From the NCBI RefSeq assembly GCF_002251735.1, contig NZ_NOXS01000032.1, positions 541,018 to 605,017 on the forward strand: 64,000 bases of DNA, written 5' to 3'. Shown piece after piece: positions 43,719 through 52,690 of the stretch. This DNA comes from Elstera cyanobacteriorum. Lineage in GTDB: Bacteria > Pseudomonadota > Alphaproteobacteria > Elsterales > Elsteraceae. The translations under genes were made by a program, and so were the position numbers. Under the pieces are notes generated by a model. That model saw only the letters and a program-made list of their open reading frames with translations. It was not told where the DNA came from and did no database searches. Position 1 is the first letter of the stretch. Each line of letters opens with the position of its first letter.

Positions 43719-44436
43719 TCCCCTGCTGCGGATGGAAGGGGTTCATACCCACATCGGCCAATATCATATTCTGCAAGGCGTCGATCTGACCGTCCCGGAC
43801 GGCGGGATTACCATGCTGCTGGGCCGCAATGGCGCGGGCAAGACGACGACGCTGCGCACCATCATGGGCTTGTGGAAGCCGTCGCAGGGCACCGTTACCT
43901 TTGATGGCACGCCCATCGGCGGTAAGGATACGCCGAGCATCGCCCAGGCGGGCATCGCCTATGTGCCGGAAACTATGGCGGTGTTCCACGATTTGACCGT
44001 CGAGGAAAACCTGAAACTCGCCGCCCGCGCCGGTCCAATGGATACGGCGCGGCTGGATTGGATTTTCGGTGTCTTCCCCGCCCTCAAACGCTTTTGGCAT
44101 TCGCCCGCCGGGGTGCTATCGGGTGGACAAAAGCAGATGGTCGCCATCGCCCGCGCCATCATCGAGCCGCGCCGCCTGCTGCTGATTGACGAGCCGACCA
44201 AGGGCCTCGCCCCGGCGATCATCGAAGGGATGATCGGCGCGTTTCAGGATCTGAAGCGTCAGAACACCAGCATTCTCTTGGTCGAACAGAACTTCCGCTT
44301 CGCCGCCGCCTTAGGCGATACGGTGGCCGTGGTGGACGATGGCCGCGTCGTCCATGCCGGGACGATGGCGGATCTGGTAGCCGATACCGGCTTGCAGGAG
44401 CGGCTGCTCGGCCTGTCGCTCGACGCCCATCAATAA
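43711..44436 (+). CDS. livF: ABC transporter ATP-binding protein, LivF type
   Basis: A 241-aa ATPase. Walker A LGRNGAGKTTTLRTIMGL, LivF-type GIAYVPETMAVFHDLTVEEN, signature VLSGGQKQMVAIARAI, Walker B LLLIDEPTKGLAP and switch LLVEQNFRFA are present. It pairs with the LivG-type ATPase to drive the LivH/LivM-type permeases that follow. Confidence 0.93.
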   Translation: MANPLLRMEGVHTHIGQYHILQGVDLTVPDGGITMLLGRNGAGKTTTLRTIMGLWKPSQGTVTFDGTPIGGKDTPSIAQAGIAYVPETMAVFHDLTVEENLKLAARAGPMDTARLDWIFGVFPALKRFWHSPAGVLSGGQKQMVAIARAIIEPRRLLLIDEPTKGLAPAIIEGMIGAFQDLKRQNTSILLVEQNFRFAAALGDTVAVVDDGRVVHAGTMADLVADTGLQERLLGLSLDAHQ

Positions 44437-44452
44437 AGGGAGGACGCCCGCC

Positions 44453-45472
44453 ATGACGGACCAGACGGCCAAGGCCGCGCCCGCCGACATTCCCCGCGCC
44501 AAAGTCGATTTTCTGCCGCTGCTGCTGCCGGTGGTGCTGGCGATCGGCGCCCTGCTGCTGATCGGCAGCCCGACGACCTGGCTAACGCTCACCCTCTCCG
44601 CGCTTGCGATGGGCATGATGATCTTCGTCATCGCCTCCGGCATGACGCTGGTTTTTGGGTTGATGGATGTCATCAACTTCGGTCACGGCGCCTTTATCGC
44701 CATCGGCGCCTATCTTGCCATGACCGTGCTCGCCCCGCTGTCGGGCTGGATGAGCACGGATTCGCTGGCGATGAACCTATCGGCCCTGGCGCTCGCCGCC
44801 GTAGTCGCCACGCTTGGCACCGGGGCGCTGGGCATGCTGTTCGAACGGGTGATCATCCGCCCGGTCTATGGTCAGCACTTGAAGCAGATTCTGATTACGA
44901 TGGGCGGCTTGATCGTGGCCGAACAGGCGTTGCACGCGGTTTTCGGCGGCGATCAGAAGGCCATGCCGCTGCCCACCGGCCTGCGCGGCGCCATCGTGAT
45001 GGGCGATATTGCGCTCGAAAAATACCGGCTGCTCGTCGTCATCGTCGGGCTGGTCGTCTTTGTCGGCATGCAGATGGTGCTGAATCGTACCCGTATCGGC
45101 CTATTGATCCGCGCTGGTGTCGAGAATAGCGAGATGGTGGAAGCCCTCGGCTACCGCATCCGCCGCCTGTTCATCGGCGTCTTCGTCGTCGGGTCGGGTC
45201 TCGCGGGCCTCGGCGGGACGCTGTGGGCGCTCTATCGGGAAACCCTGACCGCCGGGATTGCCAATGACGTGATGGTGCTGGTCTTCATCGTCGTCATCAT
45301 TGGCGGGCTGGGGTCGGTCGGCGGCTGCTTCCTCGGCGCCGTGCTGGTGGCGCTGCTCGCCAATTACTCCGCCTTTCTGGTGCCGAAATTCGCCCTGGTT
45401 TCAACGGTTCTGCTGATGGTGCTGGTGCTGCTGTGGCGCCCGCAGGGCCTGTATCCCGTCGCCAAGAGGTAA
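44453..45472 (+). CDS. livH: ABC transporter permease, LivH type
   Basis: A 339-aa membrane protein with a charged 20-residue leader and about eight or nine helices. The conserved GLMDVINFGHGAFIAIGAYL (about 65-85) and the EAA-like GLAGLGGTLWALYRETLTAG with FIVVIIGGLGSVGGCFLGAV near the end identify LivH. It is 16 nt after livF and 4 nt before livM. With LivM it forms the channel. Confidence 0.93.
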   Translation: MTDQTAKAAPADIPRAKVDFLPLLLPVVLAIGALLLIGSPTTWLTLTLSALAMGMMIFVIASGMTLVFGLMDVINFGHGAFIAIGAYLAMTVLAPLSGWMSTDSLAMNLSALALAAVVATLGTGALGMLFERVIIRPVYGQHLKQILITMGGLIVAEQALHAVFGGDQKAMPLPTGLRGAIVMGDIALEKYRLLVVIVGLVVFVGMQMVLNRTRIGLLIRAGVENSEMVEALGYRIRRLFIGVFVVGSGLAGLGGTLWALYRETLTAGIANDVMVLVFIVVIIGGLGSVGGCFLGAVLVALLANYSAFLVPKFALVSTVLLMVLVLLWRPQGLYPVAKR

Positions 45473-45476
45473 GGCC

Positions 45477-46541
45477 ATGCTGCGCGCGCTTCTCTCCGAC
45501 GATCTGCCGCGGAACCGCTTTCTGTCTGCCGTTCTGCTGCTAATCCTGTTCGGCCTCGCCACCGCCCCCTTCCTGGTCAGCGGCGCGAGTGCGATCAATA
45601 CCGCCGCGAAGATCCTGATCTTCATTCTGCTGGTGGCGAGCTACGATATTTTGCTGGGCTATACCGGCATCGTCTCCTTCGCCCATACGATGTTCTTCGG
45701 TATCGGCGGCTATGGCGTTGGCTTGGCGATGCACTTCATGGGACCGACCTGGGGCGCAGCGGGGCTCGGGGCTGCCCTCGCCCTCGTCTTCGGGGTCACG
45801 CTGGCCGCGCTGATCGGGCTGCTATCGCTGCGGGTGAAGGCAATTTTCTTCGCCATGATCACGCTGGCGGTCGCCACCGTTTTCGCCGTACTGGTCTCGC
45901 AACTGTCGGACTATACCGGTGGCGAGGATGGCCGCAGCTTCCGCGTACCGGAAGTGCTGCGCCCGACCTATAAAGTGCTGGCCGAGCCTTTATTCGGCAC
46001 ACCGGTCACGGGCCGCATCGTCGCCTATTACCTCGTCTTCGTGGCGGTGCTGGCGCTATTTCTCGCGACCCTGCGGATGGTCAACTCGCCGTTCGGGCGC
46101 GTGTTGCAGGCGATCCGCGAGAATGAATATCGCGCCGAGGCGCTGGGCTATCGCGTGGTCAAATACCGCACGATTGCCACCTGCCTCTCCGCCGGGTTGG
46201 CTGTACTTGCAGGGGCGCTCTATGCCCTGTGGCTGCGCTATACCGGACCGGATACCACCCTATCGTTCAACATCATGCTGAATATCCTGCTGATGGTGGT
46301 GATCGGCGGCATGGGCACGCTCTATGGCGCCGTCATCGGCGGTACCCTGTTCATTCTGGCCGAAAACTATCTGCAAAAGCTGCTGGGTGTCGCGGCCACG
46401 CAGGTGGAAGGTATTCCGCTGATCGGCCATATCCTGCACCCGGACCGCTGGTTGTTGATCCTCGGCGTGCTCTTCGTGCTTAGCGTTTATTTCTTCCCTA
46501 CCGGGATCGTCGGCAAGCTGCGACAGTCGGCGAAAGCGTAA
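45477..46541 (+). CDS. livM: ABC transporter permease, LivM type
   Basis: A 354-aa membrane protein with about nine helices. The LivM blocks YDILLGYTGIVSFAHTMFFG (about 58-77), GLLSLRVKAIFFAMITLAVA, FGRVLQAIRENEYRAEALGY and MVVIGGMGTLYGAVIGGTLF are clear. It is the last gene of the importer and ends just before a bidirectional terminator. Confidence 0.93.
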   Translation: MLRALLSDDLPRNRFLSAVLLLILFGLATAPFLVSGASAINTAAKILIFILLVASYDILLGYTGIVSFAHTMFFGIGGYGVGLAMHFMGPTWGAAGLGAALALVFGVTLAALIGLLSLRVKAIFFAMITLAVATVFAVLVSQLSDYTGGEDGRSFRVPEVLRPTYKVLAEPLFGTPVTGRIVAYYLVFVAVLALFLATLRMVNSPFGRVLQAIRENEYRAEALGYRVVKYRTIATCLSAGLAVLAGALYALWLRYTGPDTTLSFNIMLNILLMVVIGGMGTLYGAVIGGTLFILAENYLQKLLGVAATQVEGIPLIGHILHPDRWLLILGVLFVLSVYFFPTGIVGKLRQSAKA

Positions 46542-46548
46542 GGCAGGA

Positions 46549-46575
46549 TCGGGGGCTTCGGCCCCCGAATTTTTT
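46549..46575. terminator. bidirectional terminator between livM and the epimerase gene
   Basis: A perfect 8-bp stem TCGGGGGC / GCCCCCGA with the stable TTCG loop is followed by A and six Ts on the plus strand. It lies between convergent genes and its T run overlaps the stop codon of the minus-strand epimerase gene. Confidence 0.93.
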
Positions 46576-47554
46576 AGACGCCGTAAAACTCGCGATACCA
46601 ACGCACGAACTTCGGCAGCCCGACAGCGAGCGGCGTTACTGGCTCGAAGCCCAAATCGCGGCGGCTTTCGGTAATATCGGCGGCGGTTTCATAGACATCG
46701 CCCGGCTGCATCGGCTGCAGGTCGAGGATCGCTTTGCGCCCCAAGGCTTCTTCCAGCAGGGCGACGAAATCCGTCAGCTTTTCCGGGTGATTATTACCGA
46801 GGTTATAAATCTGGTGCGGTGGTTTTACCCCCGCATCCTGCGGCGGGCGATCCAGCGCCGCCAACACCCCCGCGACAATATCGTCGATGAAGGTAAAATC
46901 GCGCCGCATATCGCCGCGATTGAATAGGCGGATCGGTTCCCCGGCCAAAATGGCTTTGGTGAACAGGAAGGCTGCCATGTCGGGCCGCCCCCATGGGCCG
47001 TAAACGGTGAAGAAGCGCAGCCCCGTCGCCGGAACCCGGTAGAGATGGGCATAGGTATAGTGAAACAGCTCATCCGCCTTTTTGGTCGCCGCATAAAGCG
47101 ATAGCGGCGTATCCGTACGGTCCTGGACCGAGAAAGGCGATTTTTCCGCGTGCCCATAGACGGAGGACGACGAGGCATAGACGAAATGCTTCAGCCCCGG
47201 CAAATGCCGCGCCGCCTCCAGCAAGTTAATCTGCCCCTGGATATTGGCGGCGATATAGGCGTGCGGGTTTTGCAGCGAATAGCGCACCCCCGCCTGGGCC
47301 GCGAGATGGATAATCTCGGTAATCCCGCTGCTGGGCGAAACCAGCGCAGCGACCGCCGCCGTATCGGCGATCTCCAGCCGCTCGAACCGAAACCCCGGCT
47401 GATGGATGAGGTGCTGGAGCCGTGCGTCCTTCAGCGCTGGATCGTAGTAATCATTGAGGTTATCGACCCCGAGAACGGCCCGCCCTTGCGCCAGCAGCGC
47501 TTGGCAGACATGGAAGCCGATGAACCCGGCGGCGCCCGTCACGAGAATCGTCAT
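46574..47554 (-). CDS. NAD-dependent UDP-sugar 4-epimerase (UDP-glucuronate 4-epimerase-like)
   Basis: A 326-aa extended SDR from the ATG at 47554, preceded by GAGAGGG. GAAGFIGFHVCQ is the NAD motif, YASSSSVYG and YAATKKADELF (YxxxK) hold the catalytic residues, and FTVYGPWGRPDMA is typical of UDP-glucuronate 4-epimerases. The UDP-sugar 6-dehydrogenase gene ends 10 nt upstream, so the pair likely makes a UDP-uronic acid and epimerises it for surface polysaccharide. It could act on UDP-GlcNAcA as TviC does. Confidence 0.87.
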   Translation of the reverse strand: MTILVTGAAGFIGFHVCQALLAQGRAVLGVDNLNDYYDPALKDARLQHLIHQPGFRFERLEIADTAAVAALVSPSSGITEIIHLAAQAGVRYSLQNPHAYIAANIQGQINLLEAARHLPGLKHFVYASSSSVYGHAEKSPFSVQDRTDTPLSLYAATKKADELFHYTYAHLYRVPATGLRFFTVYGPWGRPDMAAFLFTKAILAGEPIRLFNRGDMRRDFTFIDDIVAGVLAALDRPPQDAGVKPPHQIYNLGNNHPEKLTDFVALLEEALGRKAILDLQPMQPGDVYETAADITESRRDLGFEPVTPLAVGLPKFVRWYREFYGV

Positions 47555-47564
47555 CGCGTCCCTC

Positions 47565-48836
47565 TCAGAGTGTCCAGTAACGCCGGTCGGGCGGCAGCGC
47601 CTTACCGCGCCAAACCCCTTTGATATCGGCAATCAAACCGCCCGGTTCGACCGCCGCCGCCCAGTCGGCAGGCCCCCAGCCGATAAACGCGCGATGGGCG
47701 ACCGCCAGCACGACGGCATCATAGGCGCGCGGCGGCGGCAGAAGCGTGACGGGTGGCTTGCCGAGCAGATGTTCAAGCGCGGTCGGATCGGCACAGGGAT
47801 CGGCACAATCGACGGCAAAGCCCCGGGCCGTAAGATCAGCGGTCAATTCCAACGCCTTGCTATTGCGCAGATCGCCGATATTTTCCTTGAACGCGGCCCC
47901 CAACACGAGGATGGAGGCGCCAGGGGCAAGCTGTGCCGCAATCTGATCGGCGAAAAATCCGGCCATCGCCTCATTGGTCTGGCGCCCGGCGAGAATAGTC
48001 ACCGGTGCATGGCCCAAGTCTTCCGCCCACGTGGCGAGATAGTAGGGATCGACGCCGATGCAATGGCCGCCGACCAACCCCGGCACGAACGGCAGGAAGT
48101 TCCACTTGGTCCGCGCCGCGTCCAGAACGTCATAGACGGGAATATCCGCCGTGCGCAGGATCATCGCCACTTCGTTGATGAAGGCGATATTGATGTCGCG
48201 CTGGGCGTTCTCGATGGCTTTAGCAGCCTCCGCCACTCGGATCGAGGGAGCAATGTGGATATTGCCACCATTCACACTGCCATAGAGCTGAGCAAGCCGT
48301 TGCGCCGTCGCGGTATCCTGCGCCGCCACGACTTTGGTAATCGCGCCCAAACCGTGGGTCCGATCCCCCGGGTTGACCCGCTCGGGAGAATAGCCCAGCG
48401 CGTAATCGCGCCCAGCCACTAGGCCGGATTCTTCGCCAATCCACGCCGCGCACTGACCTTCGGTCACGCCGGGATAAACCGTGCTTTCGAACACTACCAC
48501 GGCACCGGAGGCCAGCACGCGCCCAATGGTGCGCGATGCGGCTTCCAAGGCGCTTAGATCCGGGCGTTTTTCCCCGTCGATGGGGGTCGGAACCGTGGCG
48601 ATCAGGCAATCGCAGCCGTGCAAATCCGCCTCGGCGCCCGTAACGGTCAGCCGATCCTGCACAGCGGCCAACGCCGCATCGGGCACTTCGCCGGTCCAAT
48701 CCTGCCCAGCGGCCAGCGCCGCCACCCGGCGGGCATCAATATCGAAACCGACCACCGAGTGGCGCGCCGCCAGCGCCACCGCCAGCGGCAGGCCGACATA
48801 GCCTAACCCCAGAACTCCGATCCGCTGGAAGCTCAT
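47565..48836 (-). CDS. nucleotide-sugar 6-dehydrogenase (TviB/WbpA-like)
   Basis: A 423-aa UDP-sugar dehydrogenase. The NAD motif GVLGLGYVGLPLAVAL (about 7-22), VPTPIDGEKRPDL, FESTVYPGVTE, the Lys/Asn helix EAAKAIENAQRDINIAFINE and the catalytic Cys in GGHCIGVDPYYLA are present. The GxCIGVDPYY form is typical of UDP-GlcNAc/GalNAc dehydrogenases such as TviB and WbpA rather than UDP-glucose dehydrogenase. It precedes the epimerase gene and directly follows lptD, sharing one base, suggesting co-transcription. Confidence 0.87.
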   Translation of the reverse strand: MSFQRIGVLGLGYVGLPLAVALAARHSVVGFDIDARRVAALAAGQDWTGEVPDAALAAVQDRLTVTGAEADLHGCDCLIATVPTPIDGEKRPDLSALEAASRTIGRVLASGAVVVFESTVYPGVTEGQCAAWIGEESGLVAGRDYALGYSPERVNPGDRTHGLGAITKVVAAQDTATAQRLAQLYGSVNGGNIHIAPSIRVAEAAKAIENAQRDINIAFINEVAMILRTADIPVYDVLDAARTKWNFLPFVPGLVGGHCIGVDPYYLATWAEDLGHAPVTILAGRQTNEAMAGFFADQIAAQLAPGASILVLGAAFKENIGDLRNSKALELTADLTARGFAVDCADPCADPTALEHLLGKPPVTLLPPPRAYDAVVLAVAHRAFIGWGPADWAAAVEPGGLIADIKGVWRGKALPPDRRYWTL

Positions 48837-51121
48837 TATTGACCGAACTCGCCCAGATATTTGAAGGCGACGCGCACGAAGAAGGTCTGATCGTTGCGCA
48901 GATCCTGGTCCGACAGCTTATCCCGCACGTAGGAGCCGAGGATGGCGAAACATTCATCCTCGTACAGAATGCCAAGCCCGGCCGAACTCAGCTTATCCTT
49001 CTTCAAATCGTAAGACACCATCGCATAGGCGCGGTAGAATTCCGAAATCTGCACTTGGCCCGACGCAACCGCCGTGCGCGGCGAATCGATCCCGATCCCC
49101 GGGAACAACCGATCGTAATTGACGTAGGAAAGCGACAGGCTGTTGAAGCCGCGATAGATCGTCGCGCCCATTTCTTCGCGCTGCGGGGTGCCGCTATCCT
49201 TATCCAGCCGGAAGCGATAATTGAAATCGATCCAGGAACCGGGCGACACTTTTACCGCACCGACTACATCCGATTGCCGTTCCTCCAGCCCCGACCCTTT
49301 TGGATAGGGGTTAGTGCCTTCCGACAGACGATAAGATTGACCGATCATCGCCGAGGCCGAGGCGCCGCCATCGGTCTTCACTTCCGCGCGCAGGCCGTAA
49401 TCGACACGGCTGCCGCTATCGATGCGATCGCGGCCTGGGAAGCGGCGGGGCATGAACAGGTTCACGTCATCCAACTCGACGACGCGGCTGTCTTCGTTCG
49501 GGATCTTGCTCTTATTGCCGCCGGTCGGCCCGGCAACGACGCCGACCTTGGGTTCGATCAAGAAGGTCGCCCCCGATTGGCGGCTGATCAGCGGATAGGC
49601 CCAGGTGGCAGCCAACTGCGGATGCAGGCGGCTTTCTTCCCCCGAGAAGCTGCGCCCATTGGCCTGGGGCAAATTATTCACCGAATAAACATCGGCCTGA
49701 ACCGTCGCCGAAAAGGCGAAGACATGGCCGCCATCGGTAATCAACGGCAGATGATAGCCGGTCGTGGTGGCGAGGCGCGTGCTATCGGTGCCAAGCTTGC
49801 GGGAATACGACAGGATATCCGCATCGAGCTTCCAGCGCCCGCCGAGACTATCCGCATCGGAGACCAGCGAGGCCACCGCCGCCGGATGGATCTTGGCAAT
49901 CGTGTCGCGGTTATCCTCCGCGCGCAGCGTTTGAAACGCATAGCTGCTGAGGCCGAAGTAGGAGCGCCCGTAAAAACCTTCCGCAAAAGCCGTCGAGGTC
50001 AGCGCGTTCGAAACCTGATACCGGCCCTTGCTGGTAAAATCCGGGCCGATCTTATAGCGGCGCAGGTATGTCCGGTCGGTTGCACGGGCGATATCCCACC
50101 CCGCGCGCCAATGCTCGCCCAAGTCGAACCGGCCTTCAGAGGCGAAGTTGCCGCGCCAATCAAGGCCCGGCGGCGTCGGCTTATCGTCGAACACGGTATC
50201 GTTCAGGAAAGACCCCGCCACGCGGATTTTACCGTGCTCGAAGCGCTGGCGATATTCCGCTGCACCCAGCAGGGCTTCCTTCGAGTAAATCCGCGGCTCG
50301 ACCGTCACGTCGCTGCTATCGTTGATAATGCCGTAATAGGGCATTCCGAACACAGCGCCGAGCTTGTTGGAATAGCCTACCGTCGGCGTTAAAAAGCCCG
50401 AGCGGTTCCGCACGCTTGGGTCGGGATGCGAGAAATAAGGCGCGTAAAACACCGGCACGCCCGCCACTTCCAGTGTGGCGTCGCGGTAGTGCAGATCGCG
50501 CTTTTGCTCGTCATGGACAACCTGACGGCCCTTAAGCTGCCACAGCGGCGGCTTGCTGGGATCGTCTTTACACAGGTTGCAAGGCGAGAAAACGGCGCGC
50601 GTCATGACTTTGCGGTTGCCCGCCAACCGCTCCATCCCTTTGGCGACGATGCGGGAATTATCGATCAGCAGCGCCTTGAAATTCTCCATGATCGCATTGG
50701 AGAGATCGTCGGAGATTTGCAGATAGTCGGAAAAGAATGTATCGCCCGTCGGCTCCAGCATCACGACATTGCCCGATGCCGTGACCAGTTTGCGCTTGCG
50801 GTTGTAGCTCAGCACATCCGCCTTCACCACCCGGTCGCCCTGGCTGATTTCAACCGAACCCCGGGCTGTAACAATGTCATTGTCGCGGTCGTAGATAACC
50901 TCGTCGGCTTCCAGCAGAAACTCGCCCTTTGGGTCTACCGGGGCAACGGCAGGGCGTTGGGGGAGCTGATCGAATAGGACCGACGGGCCAACGCGCTGGG
51001 CAAGCGCGCTGGTGCCGAGGAGGCTGGCGGCGAGGCCGAGCATCGGGGCGATGACCCAAGGGCGGCTGAGGGCATCCCGCCCGTTCCCGCGTCCCATCGT
51101 CCCGGCGAGCCTGATGCGCAC
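48836..51121 (-). CDS. lptD: LPS assembly outer-membrane protein LptD
   Basis: A 761-aa protein from the GTG at 51121, which has AGGAG 8 nt upstream. A signal peptide (VIAPMLGLAASLLGTSALAQ) is followed by the periplasmic OstA/LptA-like domain (FLLEADEVIYDRDNDIVTAR, VEISQGDRVVKADVLSYNRK) and a CNLC pair of cysteines near 180 that may take part in disulfides. The rest is a large barrel with a C-terminal VRVAFKYLGEFGQ. It receives LPS from the Lpt bridge and places it in the outer leaflet. Divergent from glmU, which supplies UDP-GlcNAc for lipid A. Confidence 0.94.
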   Translation of the reverse strand: MRIRLAGTMGRGNGRDALSRPWVIAPMLGLAASLLGTSALAQRVGPSVLFDQLPQRPAVAPVDPKGEFLLEADEVIYDRDNDIVTARGSVEISQGDRVVKADVLSYNRKRKLVTASGNVVMLEPTGDTFFSDYLQISDDLSNAIMENFKALLIDNSRIVAKGMERLAGNRKVMTRAVFSPCNLCKDDPSKPPLWQLKGRQVVHDEQKRDLHYRDATLEVAGVPVFYAPYFSHPDPSVRNRSGFLTPTVGYSNKLGAVFGMPYYGIINDSSDVTVEPRIYSKEALLGAAEYRQRFEHGKIRVAGSFLNDTVFDDKPTPPGLDWRGNFASEGRFDLGEHWRAGWDIARATDRTYLRRYKIGPDFTSKGRYQVSNALTSTAFAEGFYGRSYFGLSSYAFQTLRAEDNRDTIAKIHPAAVASLVSDADSLGGRWKLDADILSYSRKLGTDSTRLATTTGYHLPLITDGGHVFAFSATVQADVYSVNNLPQANGRSFSGEESRLHPQLAATWAYPLISRQSGATFLIEPKVGVVAGPTGGNKSKIPNEDSRVVELDDVNLFMPRRFPGRDRIDSGSRVDYGLRAEVKTDGGASASAMIGQSYRLSEGTNPYPKGSGLEERQSDVVGAVKVSPGSWIDFNYRFRLDKDSGTPQREEMGATIYRGFNSLSLSYVNYDRLFPGIGIDSPRTAVASGQVQISEFYRAYAMVSYDLKKDKLSSAGLGILYEDECFAILGSYVRDKLSDQDLRNDQTFFVRVAFKYLGEFGQ

Positions 51122-51208
51122 CAAACCGTCTCCTCTTTTCGAAAATCGCGCTGCACCATGCCACCAAATTTCAGCGCGCGCCAAGCAGAAACCGGCCCCT
51201 ATCGGTAA

Positions 51209-51249
51209 CGGTGTGAAGCACACCGCAACAAGTTGCAACACGTCGCAAC
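51209..51249. repeat. palindrome plus three helically phased GCAAC repeats
   Basis: The palindrome CGGTGTG-AAG-CACACCG (51209-51225) runs into three GCAAC copies starting at 51225, 51235 and 51245, exactly 10 nt apart, so on one face of the helix. It sits in the lptD-glmU divergent gap and looks like a regulatory protein site. Confidence 0.5.
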
Positions 51250-51333
51250 GGGGGGAAACAAAACGTCGCTTTGCAGGCAGGGCGCCGATATGGCACGGTC
51301 CCCAGGACAGAACACAACCAGCGGGAGTGCTGA

Positions 51334-52686
51334 ATGTCTCAGATCACGGCTATCATCCTGGCTGCGGGTTTGGGGACGCGGATGAAATCGGCGCTGCCAA
51401 AAGTCATGCACCCGGTCGCCCATCGGCCGATGATCCGCCACCTGATCACGACGTTGGAAACAGCAACCCAGGGCGACGACCTGCGCATCGTCGCCGTTAT
51501 CGGCCCCGATATGCCCGTGCTAGAGGCCGCCGTCGCCCCGCATCCCTTCGTTATTCAGCATGACCGGCGCGGCACCGGCCATGCCGTGCAAATGGCGCTG
51601 CCCGAACTGCCGGATAGCGGCACAGTCTTGATCCTGATGGGCGATGCCCCGCTGCTACGCCCGGAAACCGTCCGCCGTTTGATCGAAACCCGGCAGACAA
51701 AAGGGGCGGCCCTCCTCGTTGGCGCCTTCCGCCCGGTCAATCCCACGGGCTTTGGACGGATCATCCAAGCCGCCGACGGCAGCATTACCCGCATTGTCGA
51801 AGAGAAAGACCTAGCGCCGGATCAAAAGGCTATCCCCCTGTGCAACGGCGGGATTTACGCCGTCGATGCCGCCCGCCTACCCGGACTGCTGGCGCGCTTA
51901 ACGCCGAATAACGCCCAGGGCGAATTCTATCTGACCGATATTGTCGAGCATGCGGTTAGCGATGGCGCCTTGGTGCTGCCGCTCGACATTGCCGCCGACG
52001 AAATTCACGGCGTCAATTCCCGCGCCGACCTTGCCTTTGTCGAGGGCATCGCCCAGGCGCGCTACCGCGCGGCGGCGATGGCCGGGGGGGCGACGCTGCT
52101 AGATCCGGCCAGCGTCTATTTCGCCGCCGATACCAAGATCGGCCAGGATGTGACCATCGGCCCAAATGTGGTTTTCGGTCCCAGCGTCACCGTTGCGGAT
52201 CGGGTGACTATTCACGCCTTCAGCCATATCGAAGGGGCTACGGTTGCCTCCGGCGCTATTATTGGCCCCTTCGCCCGCTTGCGCCCCGGCGCACAGATCG
52301 GCGACGGCGCCCATGTCGGTAATTTCGTTGAAGTGAAGAATGCCGTTTTAGGCGCAGGCGCCAAAGCCAATCATCTCACCTATCTGGGCGACGCGGACAT
52401 TGGGGCGGGCGCGAATATCGGCGCCGGAACGATTACCTGCAATTATGACGGCATTAATAAACATCGCACTATAGTTGGCGCGGGCGCCTTCATCGGCTCG
52501 AACAGCGCGCTTGTCGCGCCAGTCGTCATTGGTGACGGGGCCTTGATCGGCGCAGGCAGCACGATCACGCGAGACGTTCCTGCCGATGCGCTTGCGGTCG
52601 TCCGGGGGGAGCTGGTGCAAAAAGAAGGGGCAGCCGAGCGGTTCCGCGAAACCCGCCGCGCGGCCAAAGCCAAGAAGAAGGACTAG
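51334..52686 (+). CDS. glmU: bifunctional GlmU (GlcN-1-P acetyltransferase / GlcNAc-1-P uridyltransferase)
   Basis: A 450-aa enzyme making UDP-GlcNAc. The uridyltransferase half opens IILAAGLGTRMKSALPKVMH (GxGTRM...PK) and has LMGDAPLL and ETVRRLI. After about residue 240 comes the left-handed beta-helix of hexapeptide repeats with VGNFVEVKNAVLGAGAKANH, GAGTITCNYDGINKHRT and IGSNSALVAPVVIGDGALIG. GGGAG precedes the ATG. It feeds peptidoglycan, lipid A and the UDP-GlcNAc-derived sugars made by PseB and the TviB-like enzyme. glmS follows 4 nt later. Confidence 0.97.
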   Translation: MSQITAIILAAGLGTRMKSALPKVMHPVAHRPMIRHLITTLETATQGDDLRIVAVIGPDMPVLEAAVAPHPFVIQHDRRGTGHAVQMALPELPDSGTVLILMGDAPLLRPETVRRLIETRQTKGAALLVGAFRPVNPTGFGRIIQAADGSITRIVEEKDLAPDQKAIPLCNGGIYAVDAARLPGLLARLTPNNAQGEFYLTDIVEHAVSDGALVLPLDIAADEIHGVNSRADLAFVEGIAQARYRAAAMAGGATLLDPASVYFAADTKIGQDVTIGPNVVFGPSVTVADRVTIHAFSHIEGATVASGAIIGPFARLRPGAQIGDGAHVGNFVEVKNAVLGAGAKANHLTYLGDADIGAGANIGAGTITCNYDGINKHRTIVGAGAFIGSNSALVAPVVIGDGALIGAGSTITRDVPADALAVVRGELVQKEGAAERFRETRRAAKAKKKD

Positions 52687-52690
52687 GACC

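Noticed and set aside
48839..50392. Long plus-strand open frame inside lptD
   Set aside because: It is a shadow of lptD, Arg/Gln/Ile-rich, with no domain signature.
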